Shown here piece after piece: positions 8,843 to 17,670 of a stretch of DNA of 64,000 nucleotides. A model generated the notes under the pieces. The model was not told the DNA's origin, did no database searches, and saw only the letters and a list, made by a program, of their open reading frames with translations. Made by a program: the position numbers and the translations under genes. The stretch is from Acinetobacter sp. ANC 4558 (GTDB lineage Bacteria; Pseudomonadota; Gammaproteobacteria; Pseudomonadales; Moraxellaceae). Within the stretch, counting starts at the first letter, position 1. Every line of letters starts with the position of its first letter. The DNA is taken from contig NZ_NEGH01000008.1 in the NCBI RefSeq assembly GCF_002135375.1, positions 62,001 to 126,000 of the forward strand, read 5' to 3'.

Positions 8843-9465
8843 TAAGCTTGACCTCCAACTAAACCTTCTTGAGTCGATTTAACATCCGATTTTTGAACAG
8901 ATGAATCTTGCTGTAACATCGTATCAATTAACAAGCTATGCGCATGATCTTGCAGTTCATTTGATAAAGTTCGGTTATAACGCATACAAATGTTATAAGC
9001 AATAACCGCAGGAATTGCGACCGCCAAACCAAACCCTGTCATGATAAGTGCTTCACCAACAGGTGTTGCAACTTGTGCTAAACCAGCTTGTCCACTCTTC
9101 CCAACAGCAACCAGTGCATGGAAAATCCCCCAGACCGTACCAAATAAACCCACAAAAGGTGCAAGAGATGCAATTGTACCCAGAACAGATACACCTTTTT
9201 CTGCTGAAGATTTTTCAAGCGCAATTTGACGCAAAAGTGCCTGCTCAGCAACAGCCTTACGTTGTTCAAAAGACAAAGGGGTTAATTTTGCTTTTAAAGT
9301 TTGCAATGCTGTTGATAATTGAGCATAAGCTTGTTGTTTCAGTTGGCGTGTGCCTATTAATCGCAAGATTACGATTGTCCAAGTTGCAATCGACATTGCT
9401 AATAACACGAAATACAGTGTTTTACTGACTGCATCAGCATGTTGCCAATAAACTGAAAAGTTCAT
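8842..9465 (-). CDS. exbB: Biopolymer transport protein ExbB
   Basis: A 207-residue MotA/TolQ/ExbB-family proton channel with three membrane helices (about residues 15-37, 100-125 and 140-165) and the family segment SLAPFVGLFGTVWGIFHAL. It is ExbB rather than TolQ because tonB lies directly upstream in the same operon and no tol/pal genes are nearby. A GGAG site precedes the start. Confidence 0.92.
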   Translation of the reverse strand: MNFSVYWQHADAVSKTLYFVLLAMSIATWTIVILRLIGTRQLKQQAYAQLSTALQTLKAKLTPLSFEQRKAVAEQALLRQIALEKSSAEKGVSVLGTIASLAPFVGLFGTVWGIFHALVAVGKSGQAGLAQVATPVGEALIMTGFGLAVAIPAVIAYNICMRYNRTLSNELQDHAHSLLIDTMLQQDSSVQKSDVKSTQEGLVGGQA

Positions 9466-9493
9466 ACTCGAACTCCTAAATAAAAATTAGCCG

Positions 9494-10258
9494 TTATTTA
9501 TTCAACGTTAAATCAAATGGTTGTTCTGCTTTAATAGCGTAAGCAATGCCATTTTCTTTATATGGTTTGAATTTTGCACTACGCACTGCGCGTAAAATCT
9601 TTTCATCTAAAGTAGATACACCACTCGAACGTGTAATTCGAGCACTTGTAATCGAACCTTTTTCATCTGCTTCTATCAAAATAACAACTGTACGGTTCTG
9701 ACCTTGTAAGTCATTATTGGTATATGTTGGTTTTGGTGAACGACTCCATTGCACACCAGAACCGCCAACTGAAACTGTCTTAGGCGATGCAGGTGCAGCA
9801 GGTACTTCTGGTGCAGGAGGTGCCGCTACTGGTGTTGGTTCTACTTTTGGAACTTTAGTTTCAGATACTGTTGTGGTCACTACAGGTGTTTGAACAGGAG
9901 TATCGACCGGTTTCACCACAGGTTTTGGCGCCTCAGCTTTTTTAACTTGCTGAACCTTTTCAACCTTTTTAGGGGGTGGCGGTAATGGTTTTTCTACAAT
10001 CTGAACTTCTTTCGGTTTTGGCTTTTCTTTCTTTGGTTCAGCCTTAGGTTCAGGTGGCGCAGGTTTAGGTGGCTCCTGAATTTTTACAAACCGAACTTTA
10101 AGCGGTTCTTTTTCAATAGGTCTTAATTCGGGAGCTTTCATATGATTAAGCGCCCACATCACACCAGTATGCCCAATGATTACTGCGGCAATGACGGCAA
10201 TAACTTTCTTTTTCATTGGTGTAAAATTCGGCATCATTGGGGCTGAAGATATGCTCAT
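9494..10258 (-). CDS. tonB: Energy transducer TonB
   Basis: A 254-residue TonB with an N-terminal membrane anchor (about 17-36), a long Pro/Lys/Glu/Val-rich periplasm-spanning linker (about 45-165), and a C-terminal TonB domain (YTNNDLQGQNRTVVILIE, then SSGVSTLDEKILRAVRSAKF). It is first in tonB-exbB-exbD. A Fur-like palindrome lies about 100 bases upstream. The low-complexity linker is normal for TonB. Confidence 0.92.
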   Translation of the reverse strand: MSISSAPMMPNFTPMKKKVIAVIAAVIIGHTGVMWALNHMKAPELRPIEKEPLKVRFVKIQEPPKPAPPEPKAEPKKEKPKPKEVQIVEKPLPPPPKKVEKVQQVKKAEAPKPVVKPVDTPVQTPVVTTTVSETKVPKVEPTPVAAPPAPEVPAAPASPKTVSVGGSGVQWSRSPKPTYTNNDLQGQNRTVVILIEADEKGSITSARITRSSGVSTLDEKILRAVRSAKFKPYKENGIAYAIKAEQPFDLTLNK

Positions 10259-10355
10259 TAAAATCTATTACCTTGATAAATTTATCGTCTACGCTCGTAT
10301 AGAATAAACAATTAAATGCATCGGTTCGTACTATTAAAGTATGCGCAATGATAAA

Positions 10356-10370
10356 TGAGAAGTGTTTTCA
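10356..10370 (-). promoter_or_regulatory. Candidate Fur box upstream of tonB
   Basis: The imperfect palindrome TGAGAAGTGTTTTCA matches 10 of the 14 specified positions of the TGATAAT-N-ATTATCA Fur core and is extended by AT-rich flanks. It lies in the 200-base region before tonB, where iron control is expected for the family. The call rests on this match and on position. Confidence 0.4.
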
Positions 10371-10420
10371 TTTGCAACTATTAATTATGATATTTTTATG
10401 GCTTTTTTGAATGAACATAA

Positions 10421-10450
10421 AAAAAGCATACTTGAAGTATGCTTTTTCTT
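10421..10450 (-). terminator. Intrinsic terminator of purU
   Basis: AGCATACT (10425-10432) and AGTATGCT (10436-10443) form an eight-pair stem with a three-base loop. On the minus strand it is followed by T's, just past the purU stop. It separates purU from the tonB operon. Confidence 0.8.
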
Positions 10451-10462
10451 TAGTCAATAAAT

Positions 10463-11329
10463 TTACTGAAAGACTACTGTTTTATTGCCATCCACAATAA
10501 TACGGTCTTCTAAATGCCATTTTACAGCACGAGCTAAAACATTTCTTTCTACGTCTTGACCCAACTCTCTTAATTGATCAACCGTGAAATCATGATTTAC
10601 ACGCTCTACATCTTGCTCAATAATTGGCCCTTGGTCTAAATCTGCGGTGACATAATGTGCAGTGGCACCAATCAATTTAACGCCTTTTTCATACGCTTGC
10701 TTATAAGGATTTGCACCAACAAAAGCAGGTAAGAAGGAATGATGAATATTGATGACTTTCATTTCCCATTTTGCGACAAACTCTTCATCTAGAATTTGCA
10801 TATAACGAGCAAGTACCAACAAATCGCTTCCTTGCATCATTTCATCAATTTTTGCATAAGCTTCACGTTTATTGTCTTTATTGACCGCAACCACTTCAAA
10901 TGGAATGCCAAAGTTTTCTACAGATTCACGCAATGTCTCATGATTAGAAATCACTTTGGTAATTTCACATGGCAATCCACCCCGTGCATGACGCCACAAG
11001 AGCTCCAAAAGTGCATGATCCACCTTAGAAACTAAAATTCCAACTTTTTTAACGTCACTCACTAACGCCAAACGCCAAGTCATCTCATAGCGCTCAGCAA
11101 CATTCGAAGAAAATGTTTGCGTTAAGTTTTCTTTGCGGCTTTGAAGGTTATCTAACTCAAACTCAACACGCATGAAATAACGCCCGCCCTGAGCTTCCGT
11201 TGCATATTGATCAAGTGCAGTAATATTTGCCCCTTGATGATACAAAAAGCTCGATACAGCTTGCACAATACCTGGTCGATCTTCACAAGTAATGAGTAAG
11301 CGCGCAGTATTTGCAGTCGTCATATTCAT
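10463..11329 (-). CDS. purU: Formyltetrahydrofolate deformylase PurU
   Basis: A 288-residue cytoplasmic hydrolase that turns 10-formyl-THF into formate and THF, supplying formate for purine synthesis and balancing one-carbon pools. The N-terminal ACT domain (about 8-85, starting LLITCEDRPGIVQAVSSFL) precedes a formyltransferase-type domain with the active-site segment NIHHSFLPAF and GATAHYVTADLDQGPII. The length is typical. It is transcribed alone. Confidence 0.93.
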   Translation of the reverse strand: MNMTTANTARLLITCEDRPGIVQAVSSFLYHQGANITALDQYATEAQGGRYFMRVEFELDNLQSRKENLTQTFSSNVAERYEMTWRLALVSDVKKVGILVSKVDHALLELLWRHARGGLPCEITKVISNHETLRESVENFGIPFEVVAVNKDNKREAYAKIDEMMQGSDLLVLARYMQILDEEFVAKWEMKVINIHHSFLPAFVGANPYKQAYEKGVKLIGATAHYVTADLDQGPIIEQDVERVNHDFTVDQLRELGQDVERNVLARAVKWHLEDRIIVDGNKTVVFQ

Positions 11330-11405
11330 TTTGTTAATGTCACTAATCTATTCATTTAAAATAAGCCGAACATTCTAACTGGTTTTATTCGCTTTCTAAA
11401 TAGTC

Positions 11406-12107
11406 TTATTCAGAACTATTGATTTTCGATGGAGAAATTCGAGTAAATAATTCGGACGGACCAAAACTCGCTAATAATTCTTCGTAAGTCTGTCGACTCG
11501 TACCTCGTAAATAAGCCCCTTCTAAAAACACCATTTGACGTAAAGCTTGCCACAACCATTTATCTTCTAAAGTGTTCGAGTCTGTAATATGCCCCGACAT
11601 ATATAGAAAGTTGGTCCAATTGGTTAATACAATCCATAAATTAATTGTTAAGGCTTCAATTTCTGAATCGGTCATTTGCATTAAGCCAGCATTGACAAAT
11701 GCTTTATAAATTTTTTGCCCTTGCTTCATTACCTGAGCAGAAAACTTTGGGTACATTTTCCGAAAATCTTCATTATTTTCAACCAAATGATACACATCTC
11801 TATGTAAAAACCGATATGCCCATAGTTGACTACTCAGTACCTGAAAATATCGAATTTTATCATTAGCATCGAGTGACCGATCTTCTGGCAATTCAAGCAT
11901 GTTTAACGTTTCATGCTGGTACTGCTCCATGAGCTCTTTAATGATCTCATTTTTATTGCGAAAATGATAATATAGGTTTCCAGGACTCATCCCAAGTTCT
12001 GCTGCAATATGATTGGTGGTTACGGCACGCTCCCCCCGTTCATTAAACAATTGCAAACTCAACTGTAAGATTCGCTCTTTCGTTTTAACCGTCTTTGAAT
12101 GTGACAT
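11406..12107 (-). CDS. TetR/AcrR family transcriptional regulator
   Basis: A 233-residue repressor with an N-terminal helix-turn-helix (KERILQLSLQLFNERGERAV, then AAELGMSPGNLYYHFRNKNE) and a helical ligand domain of the TetR_C type. I chose the ATG at 12107 because the longer frame adds sixteen residues before the usual TetR start. It diverges from an aldehyde dehydrogenase over 113 bases that hold a perfect palindrome, so it probably controls that gene and itself. Confidence 0.87.
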   Translation of the reverse strand: MSHSKTVKTKERILQLSLQLFNERGERAVTTNHIAAELGMSPGNLYYHFRNKNEIIKELMEQYQHETLNMLELPEDRSLDANDKIRYFQVLSSQLWAYRFLHRDVYHLVENNEDFRKMYPKFSAQVMKQGQKIYKAFVNAGLMQMTDSEIEALTINLWIVLTNWTNFLYMSGHITDSNTLEDKWLWQALRQMVFLEGAYLRGTSRQTYEELLASFGPSELFTRISPSKINSSE

Positions 12108-12164
12108 GAATGAACCATTCTTTAAAAGTGTTAGCACACCGAATAAATAAAGCAACTTGACTAG

Positions 12165-12182
12165 TTAGAGTAAATACTCTAA
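12165..12182. promoter_or_regulatory. Candidate TetR operator
   Basis: TTAGAGT-AAAT-ACTCTAA is a perfect 7-4-7 palindrome midway between the divergent TetR and aldehyde dehydrogenase genes, the size and place expected for a TetR dimer site. Confidence 0.55.
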
Positions 12183-12220
12183 AAAAAGATATATTAGCAT
12201 GTATTAAATGGTAATATGCC

Positions 12221-13669
12221 ATGAATATTCAAACAAATATGAATTCTATGACTTTCGCTTCGACAAATGAGCAACGGTTGCACGAAATTTTAACATTACA
12301 AAAATTTGCCTACCAACGCTATCCAACACCCACTGCAAAAGAACGTATTGACCGATTAGCACGATTAAAACGTGTTTTAGTTAAATATCAAGATGAAATG
12401 GCCGAAGCAATTAATCAAGATTATGGAAATCGTTCGATCAGTGAAACTAAAATAGGTGAACTACTCACCTGCCTTGAGCATATCAAATATTATAGTAAAA
12501 ATATTACCAACTGGATGAAACCCTCTAAACGTCATATTGGTATGATTCATCAACCTGCTAAAGGATGGGTCGAATATCAACCTTTAGGCGTGATTGGTAT
12601 TATTGCTCCATGGAATTATCCACTATTACTTTCAGTGGGGCCATTGATTTGTGCACTTGCGGCAGGAAACCATGCCATGATTAAAATATCAAGTGCATCT
12701 GCTCATTTTGGTCGTGTCCTTGAAAATGTCATTGCAGAAGCCTTCCCACAAGAATTAGTCACTGTGATTAATGGTGGCGGTAAAATTTCAGATGACTTTT
12801 CGCATTTAGCTTTTGATAAAATGATTTTCACTGGGTCAACAAATGTTGGCAAGACAGTCATGGCTGCGGCAGCAGAAAACTTGGTTCCTGTGATTTTAGA
12901 ATTGGGAGGTAAATCTCCAGTGCTGGTTCATGAATCAAGTGATATGCAAGATGTTGCCCAGCGTATTGCTGTCGGCAAATTATGGAATGCTGGTCAAACC
13001 TGTGTGGCTCCTGACTACATGTTCTTGCCCAAAGGTCGCACACAAGAATTTTTAGAACATTACGATTTCTTTGTGCATGAAATGTATCCAAGCCTCTTAA
13101 ATAATCAAGATTACACGTCTATTGTTAATGACAAACAATATCGTCGTTTACAAGGTTATCTCGATAATGCAAGAGAACAAGGTGCAAAAATTATTGAGTT
13201 TAATCCACTCAATGAAGATGTCTCTTTGAATCGTAAAATTGCACCAACAGTCTTAACAGGCATAACACCTGATATGGATATTATGCAAAATGAGATCTTT
13301 GGTCCTCTCCTGCCGATAATAGAATATAATCAAATAGACGATGTCATCGACTTTATTAATAGCCGTCCACGTCCACTTGCATTATACTACTTCGACTTTG
13401 ATCAGGCGCGTGCAGATTATATTGCACAGCGTACCCATTCAGGACATTTCGGAATAAATACAGTATTGACGCATGTCGCTCAAGATGATTTACCTTTTGG
13501 TGGCATTGGAGCATCAGGCATGGGGAAATACCATGGTCCAGAAGGTTTCTTTAGTTTGTCTCATGAACGGTCTATGATGTCGAATCCTAAGCTATATAGC
13601 CTAAAGTTCATTCTCCCACCGTTTGATAAGCCAATACATCGATTCATTTCTAAGACTCTACTTCGATAA
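12221..13669 (+). CDS. Aldehyde dehydrogenase, coniferyl-aldehyde-dehydrogenase-like
   Basis: A 482-residue NAD(P)-dependent aldehyde dehydrogenase. Catalytic Cys261 lies in NAGQTCVAPDY and the general-base Glu227 in LELGGKSP. The cofactor loop is FTGSTNVGKTVM. The C-terminal hydrophobic tail (LYSLKFILPPFDKPIHRF) and overall sequence resemble the coniferyl/fatty aldehyde branch, where a hydrophobic tail can aid membrane contact. The natural substrate cannot be told. It is divergently paired with a TetR regulator. Several in-frame ATGs lie near the start (residues 1, 7 and 10), and I kept the first. Confidence 0.87.
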   Translation: MNIQTNMNSMTFASTNEQRLHEILTLQKFAYQRYPTPTAKERIDRLARLKRVLVKYQDEMAEAINQDYGNRSISETKIGELLTCLEHIKYYSKNITNWMKPSKRHIGMIHQPAKGWVEYQPLGVIGIIAPWNYPLLLSVGPLICALAAGNHAMIKISSASAHFGRVLENVIAEAFPQELVTVINGGGKISDDFSHLAFDKMIFTGSTNVGKTVMAAAAENLVPVILELGGKSPVLVHESSDMQDVAQRIAVGKLWNAGQTCVAPDYMFLPKGRTQEFLEHYDFFVHEMYPSLLNNQDYTSIVNDKQYRRLQGYLDNAREQGAKIIEFNPLNEDVSLNRKIAPTVLTGITPDMDIMQNEIFGPLLPIIEYNQIDDVIDFINSRPRPLALYYFDFDQARADYIAQRTHSGHFGINTVLTHVAQDDLPFGGIGASGMGKYHGPEGFFSLSHERSMMSNPKLYSLKFILPPFDKPIHRFISKTLLR

Positions 13670-13724
13670 CTGATCAAGGCATGATCTATCGCACAGCTTC
13701 ATGTCTTGTTTTATGTAAAATCGC

Positions 13725-13753
13725 TTGTCTTTTAAGCGTATTTTTGATATAAA
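13725..13753 (+). promoter_or_regulatory. rpmB-rpmG promoter
   Basis: TTGTCT (13725-13730) and TATAAA (13748-13753) are separated by exactly 17 bases, with a GC-rich discriminator (CGCCCC) as in stringently controlled ribosomal promoters. Confidence 0.65.
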
Positions 13754-13834
13754 ACGCCCCTTGAATGAATTCAATCCGTTTATTTTTGACTGGCCATACA
13801 GATTTGCTGTTGGCTAAATCAATGGAGTTACACC

Positions 13835-14071
13835 ATGTCTAAGGTTTGCCAAGTTACCGGCAAGCGTCCAGTCGTTGGTAACAACGTCTCACACGCCAAC
13901 AACAAAACTAAGCGCCGGTTCGAGCCGAACCTGCATCACCACCGTTTCTGGTTAGAAAGCGAAAAACGTTTCGTACGTCTTCGCCTAACCACTAAAGGTA
14001 TGCGTATTATTGACAAATTGGGCATTGAAAAGGTTGTTGCTGACCTTCGTGCTCAAGGTCAAAAGATCTAA
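13835..14071 (+). CDS. rpmB: 50S ribosomal protein L28
   Basis: A 78-residue basic protein with the L28 signature from [20 protein letters not shown] onward ([16 protein letters not shown]). It binds 23S rRNA in the large subunit. Length is as in other gammaproteobacteria. The codons are less AT-rich than in neighbouring genes, as expected for high expression. It is first of the rpmB-rpmG pair. Confidence 0.97.
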
Positions 14072-14087
14072 GTAAGGAGTCAGGACA

Positions 14088-14243
14088 ATGCGTGATAAGA
14101 TTCGCTTAGTTTCTTCAGCTGGTACAGGTTATTTCTATACCACTACTAAGAACAAACGTACTATGCCGGAAAAAATGGAAATCAAAAAATTTGATCCAAA
14201 AATTCGCCAGCACGTAATCTTTAAAGAAGCTAAAATTAAATAA
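14088..14243 (+). CDS. rpmG: 50S ribosomal protein L33
   Basis: A 51-residue protein starting [19 protein letters not shown] and containing [17 protein letters not shown], the L33 signature. It is the cysteine-free (zinc-independent) form. An AAGGAG site lies 12 bases before the ATG and the gene is 16 bases after rpmB, with which it is cotranscribed. Confidence 0.97.
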
Positions 14244-14263
14244 TTTTAGTTTTTTGAAAAAAC

Positions 14264-14287
14264 ACGACCTTTTGGTCGTTTTTTTTT
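14264..14287 (+). terminator. rpmBG terminator
   Basis: ACGACC (14264-14269) and GGTCGT (14274-14279) pair around a TTTT loop, followed by an uninterrupted T run. Confidence 0.88.
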
Positions 14288-14457
14288 ACATTTTTTTTGA
14301 TGACTTGTTAAAATCTCTAATTACAGGTCATCAAACAGTCATTTTTATCCCTTATCTATTTAAATCATATAAGGGTAGATTTTTATGACCCATTTTCTCT
14401 TTTCTTAGCACGTTCTGTGCTTATTTTCACCCTTAACTCATGCTTAAGGAGTTTTTA

Positions 14458-16176
14458 GTGCCGCATGATGTAGAACTCATTATATTGCTTGCTGTTGGTT
14501 TCGGATTAGCCCTTATTTTTGGCTATATTGCTGCACGCTTACGTCTCCCCCCCTTAATTGGTTATTTAGTTGCAGGCATGCTCATTAGCCCTAATACCCC
14601 AGGTGTTGTTGGAGATATTCATCTTGCCAATCAACTTGCTGAATTAGGTGTTATGTTCTTAATGTTTGGCGTGGGGATGCATTTTTCACTAGGTGATTTA
14701 ATGCAAGTTCGCCGCATTGCGTTACCTGGCGCTATTCTACAAATTGCTGTAGCAACCTTACTCGGGGTTGGTGTCACGATGATGTGGGGCTGGAGTTTTG
14801 GTTCAGCGCTGGTTTTTGGTTTAAGCCTTTCTTGTGCTAGTACTGTTGTCTTACTCAAAGCTTTAGGTGACCGAGGGTTACTTGACTCAGTTAACGGTAA
14901 AATTGCTGTAGGTTGGTTGCTTGTTGAAGATCTTGTTATGGTCTTGGTTCTAGTCTTACTACCTGCCACCGCAGTGTTACTCGGTGGTACAGCACTGAGT
15001 GACAGTAGTGGGGATGAAAATATCTGGCTGACTTTAGGTATGACACTACTCAAAGTAGCAGGCTTCATTGCATTTATGCTTATTATTGGAAAACGCTTAG
15101 TTCCAAAAATTATGCAGATTGTTGCTCGCTTAGGTTCTCGTGAGCTTTTCACACTAACGGTTGTTGCTGCGGCTGTTTCTATTGCTTTTGGCGCCTATAA
15201 AGTTTTTGGCGTATCGATGGCTTTAGGTGCATTCTTTGCTGGCATGGTGGTCAAAGAATCTGATTTTAGTCATCGAGCAGAAGAAGAAACCCTTCCTTTA
15301 CGCGAAATTTTTTCAATCTTATTTTTCGTCGCTGTCGGGATGCTCTTTGATCCAATTATATTGATTGAAGAACCTTTACATGTCTTGGCAGTTGTCGCCA
15401 TTATTATGATTGGTAAAACACTTGCTGCTATCGCATTGGTACTTTTCTTCCGATATCCACTCAATACTGCATTAACAGTGGGTGCGAGTTTGGCACAAAT
15501 TGGAGAATTTTCCTTTATTCTCGCAACACTTGGTGTGTCGTTGAATCTTCTTTCTATTGAAGGTCAAAATCTCATTCTCGCGGGTGCTTTAATATCAATC
15601 ACACTCAATACTTTCATTTTCTCAGCGATTGAACCTATTCAAGTCTGGATTAGAGAACGCTCTTACTTGGCTCGCTTACTGGAACGTAGTGGCGACCCTC
15701 TTGCTATGTTACCTGATGAAGTGTCACAAGATTATTTACGTGATCAGGTTGTTATTGTCGGGCATGGTGAAGTCGGACGTCGCATTACAAATGCGCTCAT
15801 GGCTGATGGCATTAAGGTGGTTATTGCTGAAGAAAATCGTGAAATTGTAGAACGTCTTCGTGAAAATGGTATTGCCGCAGTGTCTGGAATTGCAACTGAA
15901 CCTGGTGTTCTCATTCAAGCTCACATACAACATGCACGCTTATTGGTATTATCACCTATGGATATTCTAGATATTCACAAGATTGTCGATACTGCAAAAA
16001 CTTTAAATCCAGAAATTCAAGTGCTTGTCTGTGCTGAAAGCAAAGAAGAGGCTGAAATTATTCGCAGTGAACAAGTGGGTGATGTTTATTACGCCAAAGA
16101 AGAAATGGCAAAAAATATGTCAAATCATATTTTGAACCAAATTCAAATTGCACATCACCAATCACCAACTCACTAA
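14458..16176 (+). CDS. ybaL: Monovalent cation:proton antiporter, YbaL-type (CPA2)
   Basis: A 572-residue inner-membrane protein. About twelve helices form the Na+/H+ exchanger domain to about residue 400, and a cytoplasmic RCK/TrkA-N Rossmann domain starts near residue 428 (VVIVGHGEVGRRI). Sequence across IAARLRLPPLIGYLVAGML and the length fit YbaL rather than KefB/KefC. I place the start at the GTG at 14458: AAGGAG ends seven bases before it, whereas the in-frame ATG at 14440 lies upstream of that site and would place it inside the gene. A second, KefC-like antiporter is in this window at 50941. Confidence 0.87.
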   Translation: MPHDVELIILLAVGFGLALIFGYIAARLRLPPLIGYLVAGMLISPNTPGVVGDIHLANQLAELGVMFLMFGVGMHFSLGDLMQVRRIALPGAILQIAVATLLGVGVTMMWGWSFGSALVFGLSLSCASTVVLLKALGDRGLLDSVNGKIAVGWLLVEDLVMVLVLVLLPATAVLLGGTALSDSSGDENIWLTLGMTLLKVAGFIAFMLIIGKRLVPKIMQIVARLGSRELFTLTVVAAAVSIAFGAYKVFGVSMALGAFFAGMVVKESDFSHRAEEETLPLREIFSILFFVAVGMLFDPIILIEEPLHVLAVVAIIMIGKTLAAIALVLFFRYPLNTALTVGASLAQIGEFSFILATLGVSLNLLSIEGQNLILAGALISITLNTFIFSAIEPIQVWIRERSYLARLLERSGDPLAMLPDEVSQDYLRDQVVIVGHGEVGRRITNALMADGIKVVIAEENREIVERLRENGIAAVSGIATEPGVLIQAHIQHARLLVLSPMDILDIHKIVDTAKTLNPEIQVLVCAESKEEAEIIRSEQVGDVYYAKEEMAKNMSNHILNQIQIAHHQSPTH

Positions 16177-16202
16177 TGGTTTCAAACAAACTATTTAAAA
16201 AT

Positions 16203-16230
16203 AAAAAACGCACATTAGGTGCGTTTTTTA
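16203..16230. terminator. Bidirectional terminator after ybaL
   Basis: AAAAAACGCAC (16203-16213) and GTGCGTTTTTT (16219-16229) form an eleven-pair stem with a five-base loop, usable by both ybaL and the convergent small gene. Confidence 0.85.
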
Positions 16231-16245
16231 TTAAATTCTAAAGAA

Positions 16246-16524
16246 TCAACTCATAAATTTTGGCTTTTCATCTACAACTTCCGCTTGCCACTCATTCACT
16301 TGTTTTTCTAGCAATCCAACAAGTGCTGCTTGAATCATACTTTGCGCAACTAGAGGTGTATTTTCACCGAGTAAGGTACGAACTTCCTCATTAAACTGGA
16401 TAGTAACTAAAGGTTCTGTTTCAGACCCAGCATTACGCAAAGCCAGTTCTCCACTTTCAAGTTGAACCAATTCTAAAATTGCTTCTTGATTACCAAATAG
16501 TTCTTTTAACCGCTCGATTGACAT
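16246..16524 (-). CDS. Small conserved hypothetical protein
   Basis: A 92-residue acidic soluble protein without signal peptide or membrane helix. The central part (ELALRNAGSETEPLVTIQF) looks like beta strands and the rest is helical. A GGAGG site lies just before the ATG, which supports a real gene. I do not recognise a family. Confidence 0.7.
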   Translation of the reverse strand: MSIERLKELFGNQEAILELVQLESGELALRNAGSETEPLVTIQFNEEVRTLLGENTPLVAQSMIQAALVGLLEKQVNEWQAEVVDEKPKFMS

Positions 16525-16630
16525 AAGTCCTCCATGTCAAACATGATAACAAAGGCTTTTGCACTTTGTATTGCTTACCTTTAAGTAAATGAGGTTTAAA
16601 ATAAAAATTTCAAGCCTTCAAACATAATGG

Positions 16631-17134
16631 TTAAAACTCAACCATTTCATTTCTAAAACCATCAATCAATTGCGTTAAATCATGGTGCCACTCACGTATT
16701 ATTTTCACGTCAGGCAACCATGCCTGTGGAGTTTGGGTCACTTTAATAATTAAATGAGATGAAGTTTCATCTTCTGGTTCGGGCGAACTTGGTTCTGGTG
16801 TATATTGACACAGTCGATATGCACGCTTTAGTTCTGCAATAAACCCCTCTTTCGCCAATTGTTGTAAAATTGAAATTTCAGGAGAAACCTGTCCCTTTTG
16901 TGTCATTAATTCTTCAATCGACTTTAAGGTTGGAGTACTGTCATTTAAACGATAATAACGCACTAATTCCTGTAAAAAAGCCAATATAGCACCATTCAGA
17001 TGAAATACTGCTGCCTCACGGTGTGCTTGCACTTGTTGAAGATGCTCTGCTTGCTCAGCTTGTTGACAAGATAAGCGTGCAAAATATAATTTTTGATTGG
17101 TGCGATCTGCATGAAAGCGTGCAACACGTGACAT
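16631..17134 (-). CDS. DUF6586-like conserved protein
   Basis: A 167-residue mostly helical soluble protein. The N-terminus (ADRTNQKLYFARLSCQQAEQ) resembles the small DUF6586 proteins of pseudomonads and relatives. Function is unknown. I chose the second ATG, beginning MSRVARFHADRTN, because the upstream six residues (MLRKFF) are not expected in the family. The TopA gene, often nearby in related genomes, is 5 kb away here. Confidence 0.65.
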   Translation of the reverse strand: MSRVARFHADRTNQKLYFARLSCQQAEQAEHLQQVQAHREAAVFHLNGAILAFLQELVRYYRLNDSTPTLKSIEELMTQKGQVSPEISILQQLAKEGFIAELKRAYRLCQYTPEPSSPEPEDETSSHLIIKVTQTPQAWLPDVKIIREWHHDLTQLIDGFRNEMVEF

Positions 17135-17311
17135 GAAAAATTTCCTCAGCATGAATCTCTACAGCGTAAACTGATTCCCTTTGAATACGCAATCATATTT
17201 ATAAATAATCAGGATCAATAATATAAATTTTTCTTCTTGCGATCATACCAATAAGCCAATAAACACTATCTGAATAGTGCCATCATCATAAACTGCATCA
17301 ATTTAAAAAAT

Positions 17312-17335
17312 AAAAAGGAGCAAATGCTCCTTTTT
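17312..17335 (-). terminator. Terminator of the RRM gene
   Basis: AAAAAGGAGCA (17312-17322) and TGCTCCTTTTT (17325-17335) form a perfect eleven-base inverted repeat directly after the stop codon, with T-rich sequence following on the minus strand. Confidence 0.85.
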
Positions 17336-17336
17336 A

Positions 17337-17588
17337 TTATGCTTCTGGTTTATTTTCAACCTGCTTGACACGAATACCAGTACCATGCAAACGAAGTGTA
17401 TTTAAACCTTTAATCGCCTTTACTGCTTCACGCCCATGTGGCATTTCTACAAAGCAAAAACCTTTCGATTTTCCAGTTTCTACATCTAACACCAAAGTGC
17501 ATGACTCGACTGTTCCATATTGCTTAAATAATTCCAGTAATTCAGCTTCAGTCACTGTACGTTCTAAATTACGAACTAAAATTTTCAT
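17337..17588 (-). CDS. RRM-domain RNA-binding protein
   Basis: An 83-residue protein that is a single RNA recognition motif: RNP2 is KILVRNL at the start and RNP1 is KGFCFVEM near residues 42-49, both with the aromatic or equivalent residues that stack on RNA bases. Bacterial members of this size are often cold-induced RNA-binding proteins; that role is inferred. It has its own terminator and is read as a single gene. Upstream, UvrD-like helicase is on the same strand 82 bases away. Confidence 0.88.
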   Translation of the reverse strand: MKILVRNLERTVTEAELLELFKQYGTVESCTLVLDVETGKSKGFCFVEMPHGREAVKAIKGLNTLRLHGTGIRVKQVENKPEA

Positions 17589-17670
17589 TTTCTAACCTTA
17601 AAATAGGCAAAACACATCAAAAAGCACTTGCCTACACTACTTTTTGCACATCAACATCTTAGTGGCTAGT

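Noticed and set aside
9041..9428. Plus-strand ORFs across exbB (for example 9048-9428)
   Set aside because: They are shadows of exbB, whose sequence and operon context are unambiguous.
14631..15152. 173-residue antisense ORF in ybaL
   Set aside because: Ser/Thr/Pro-rich antisense composition is what a hydrophobic gene gives on the other strand.
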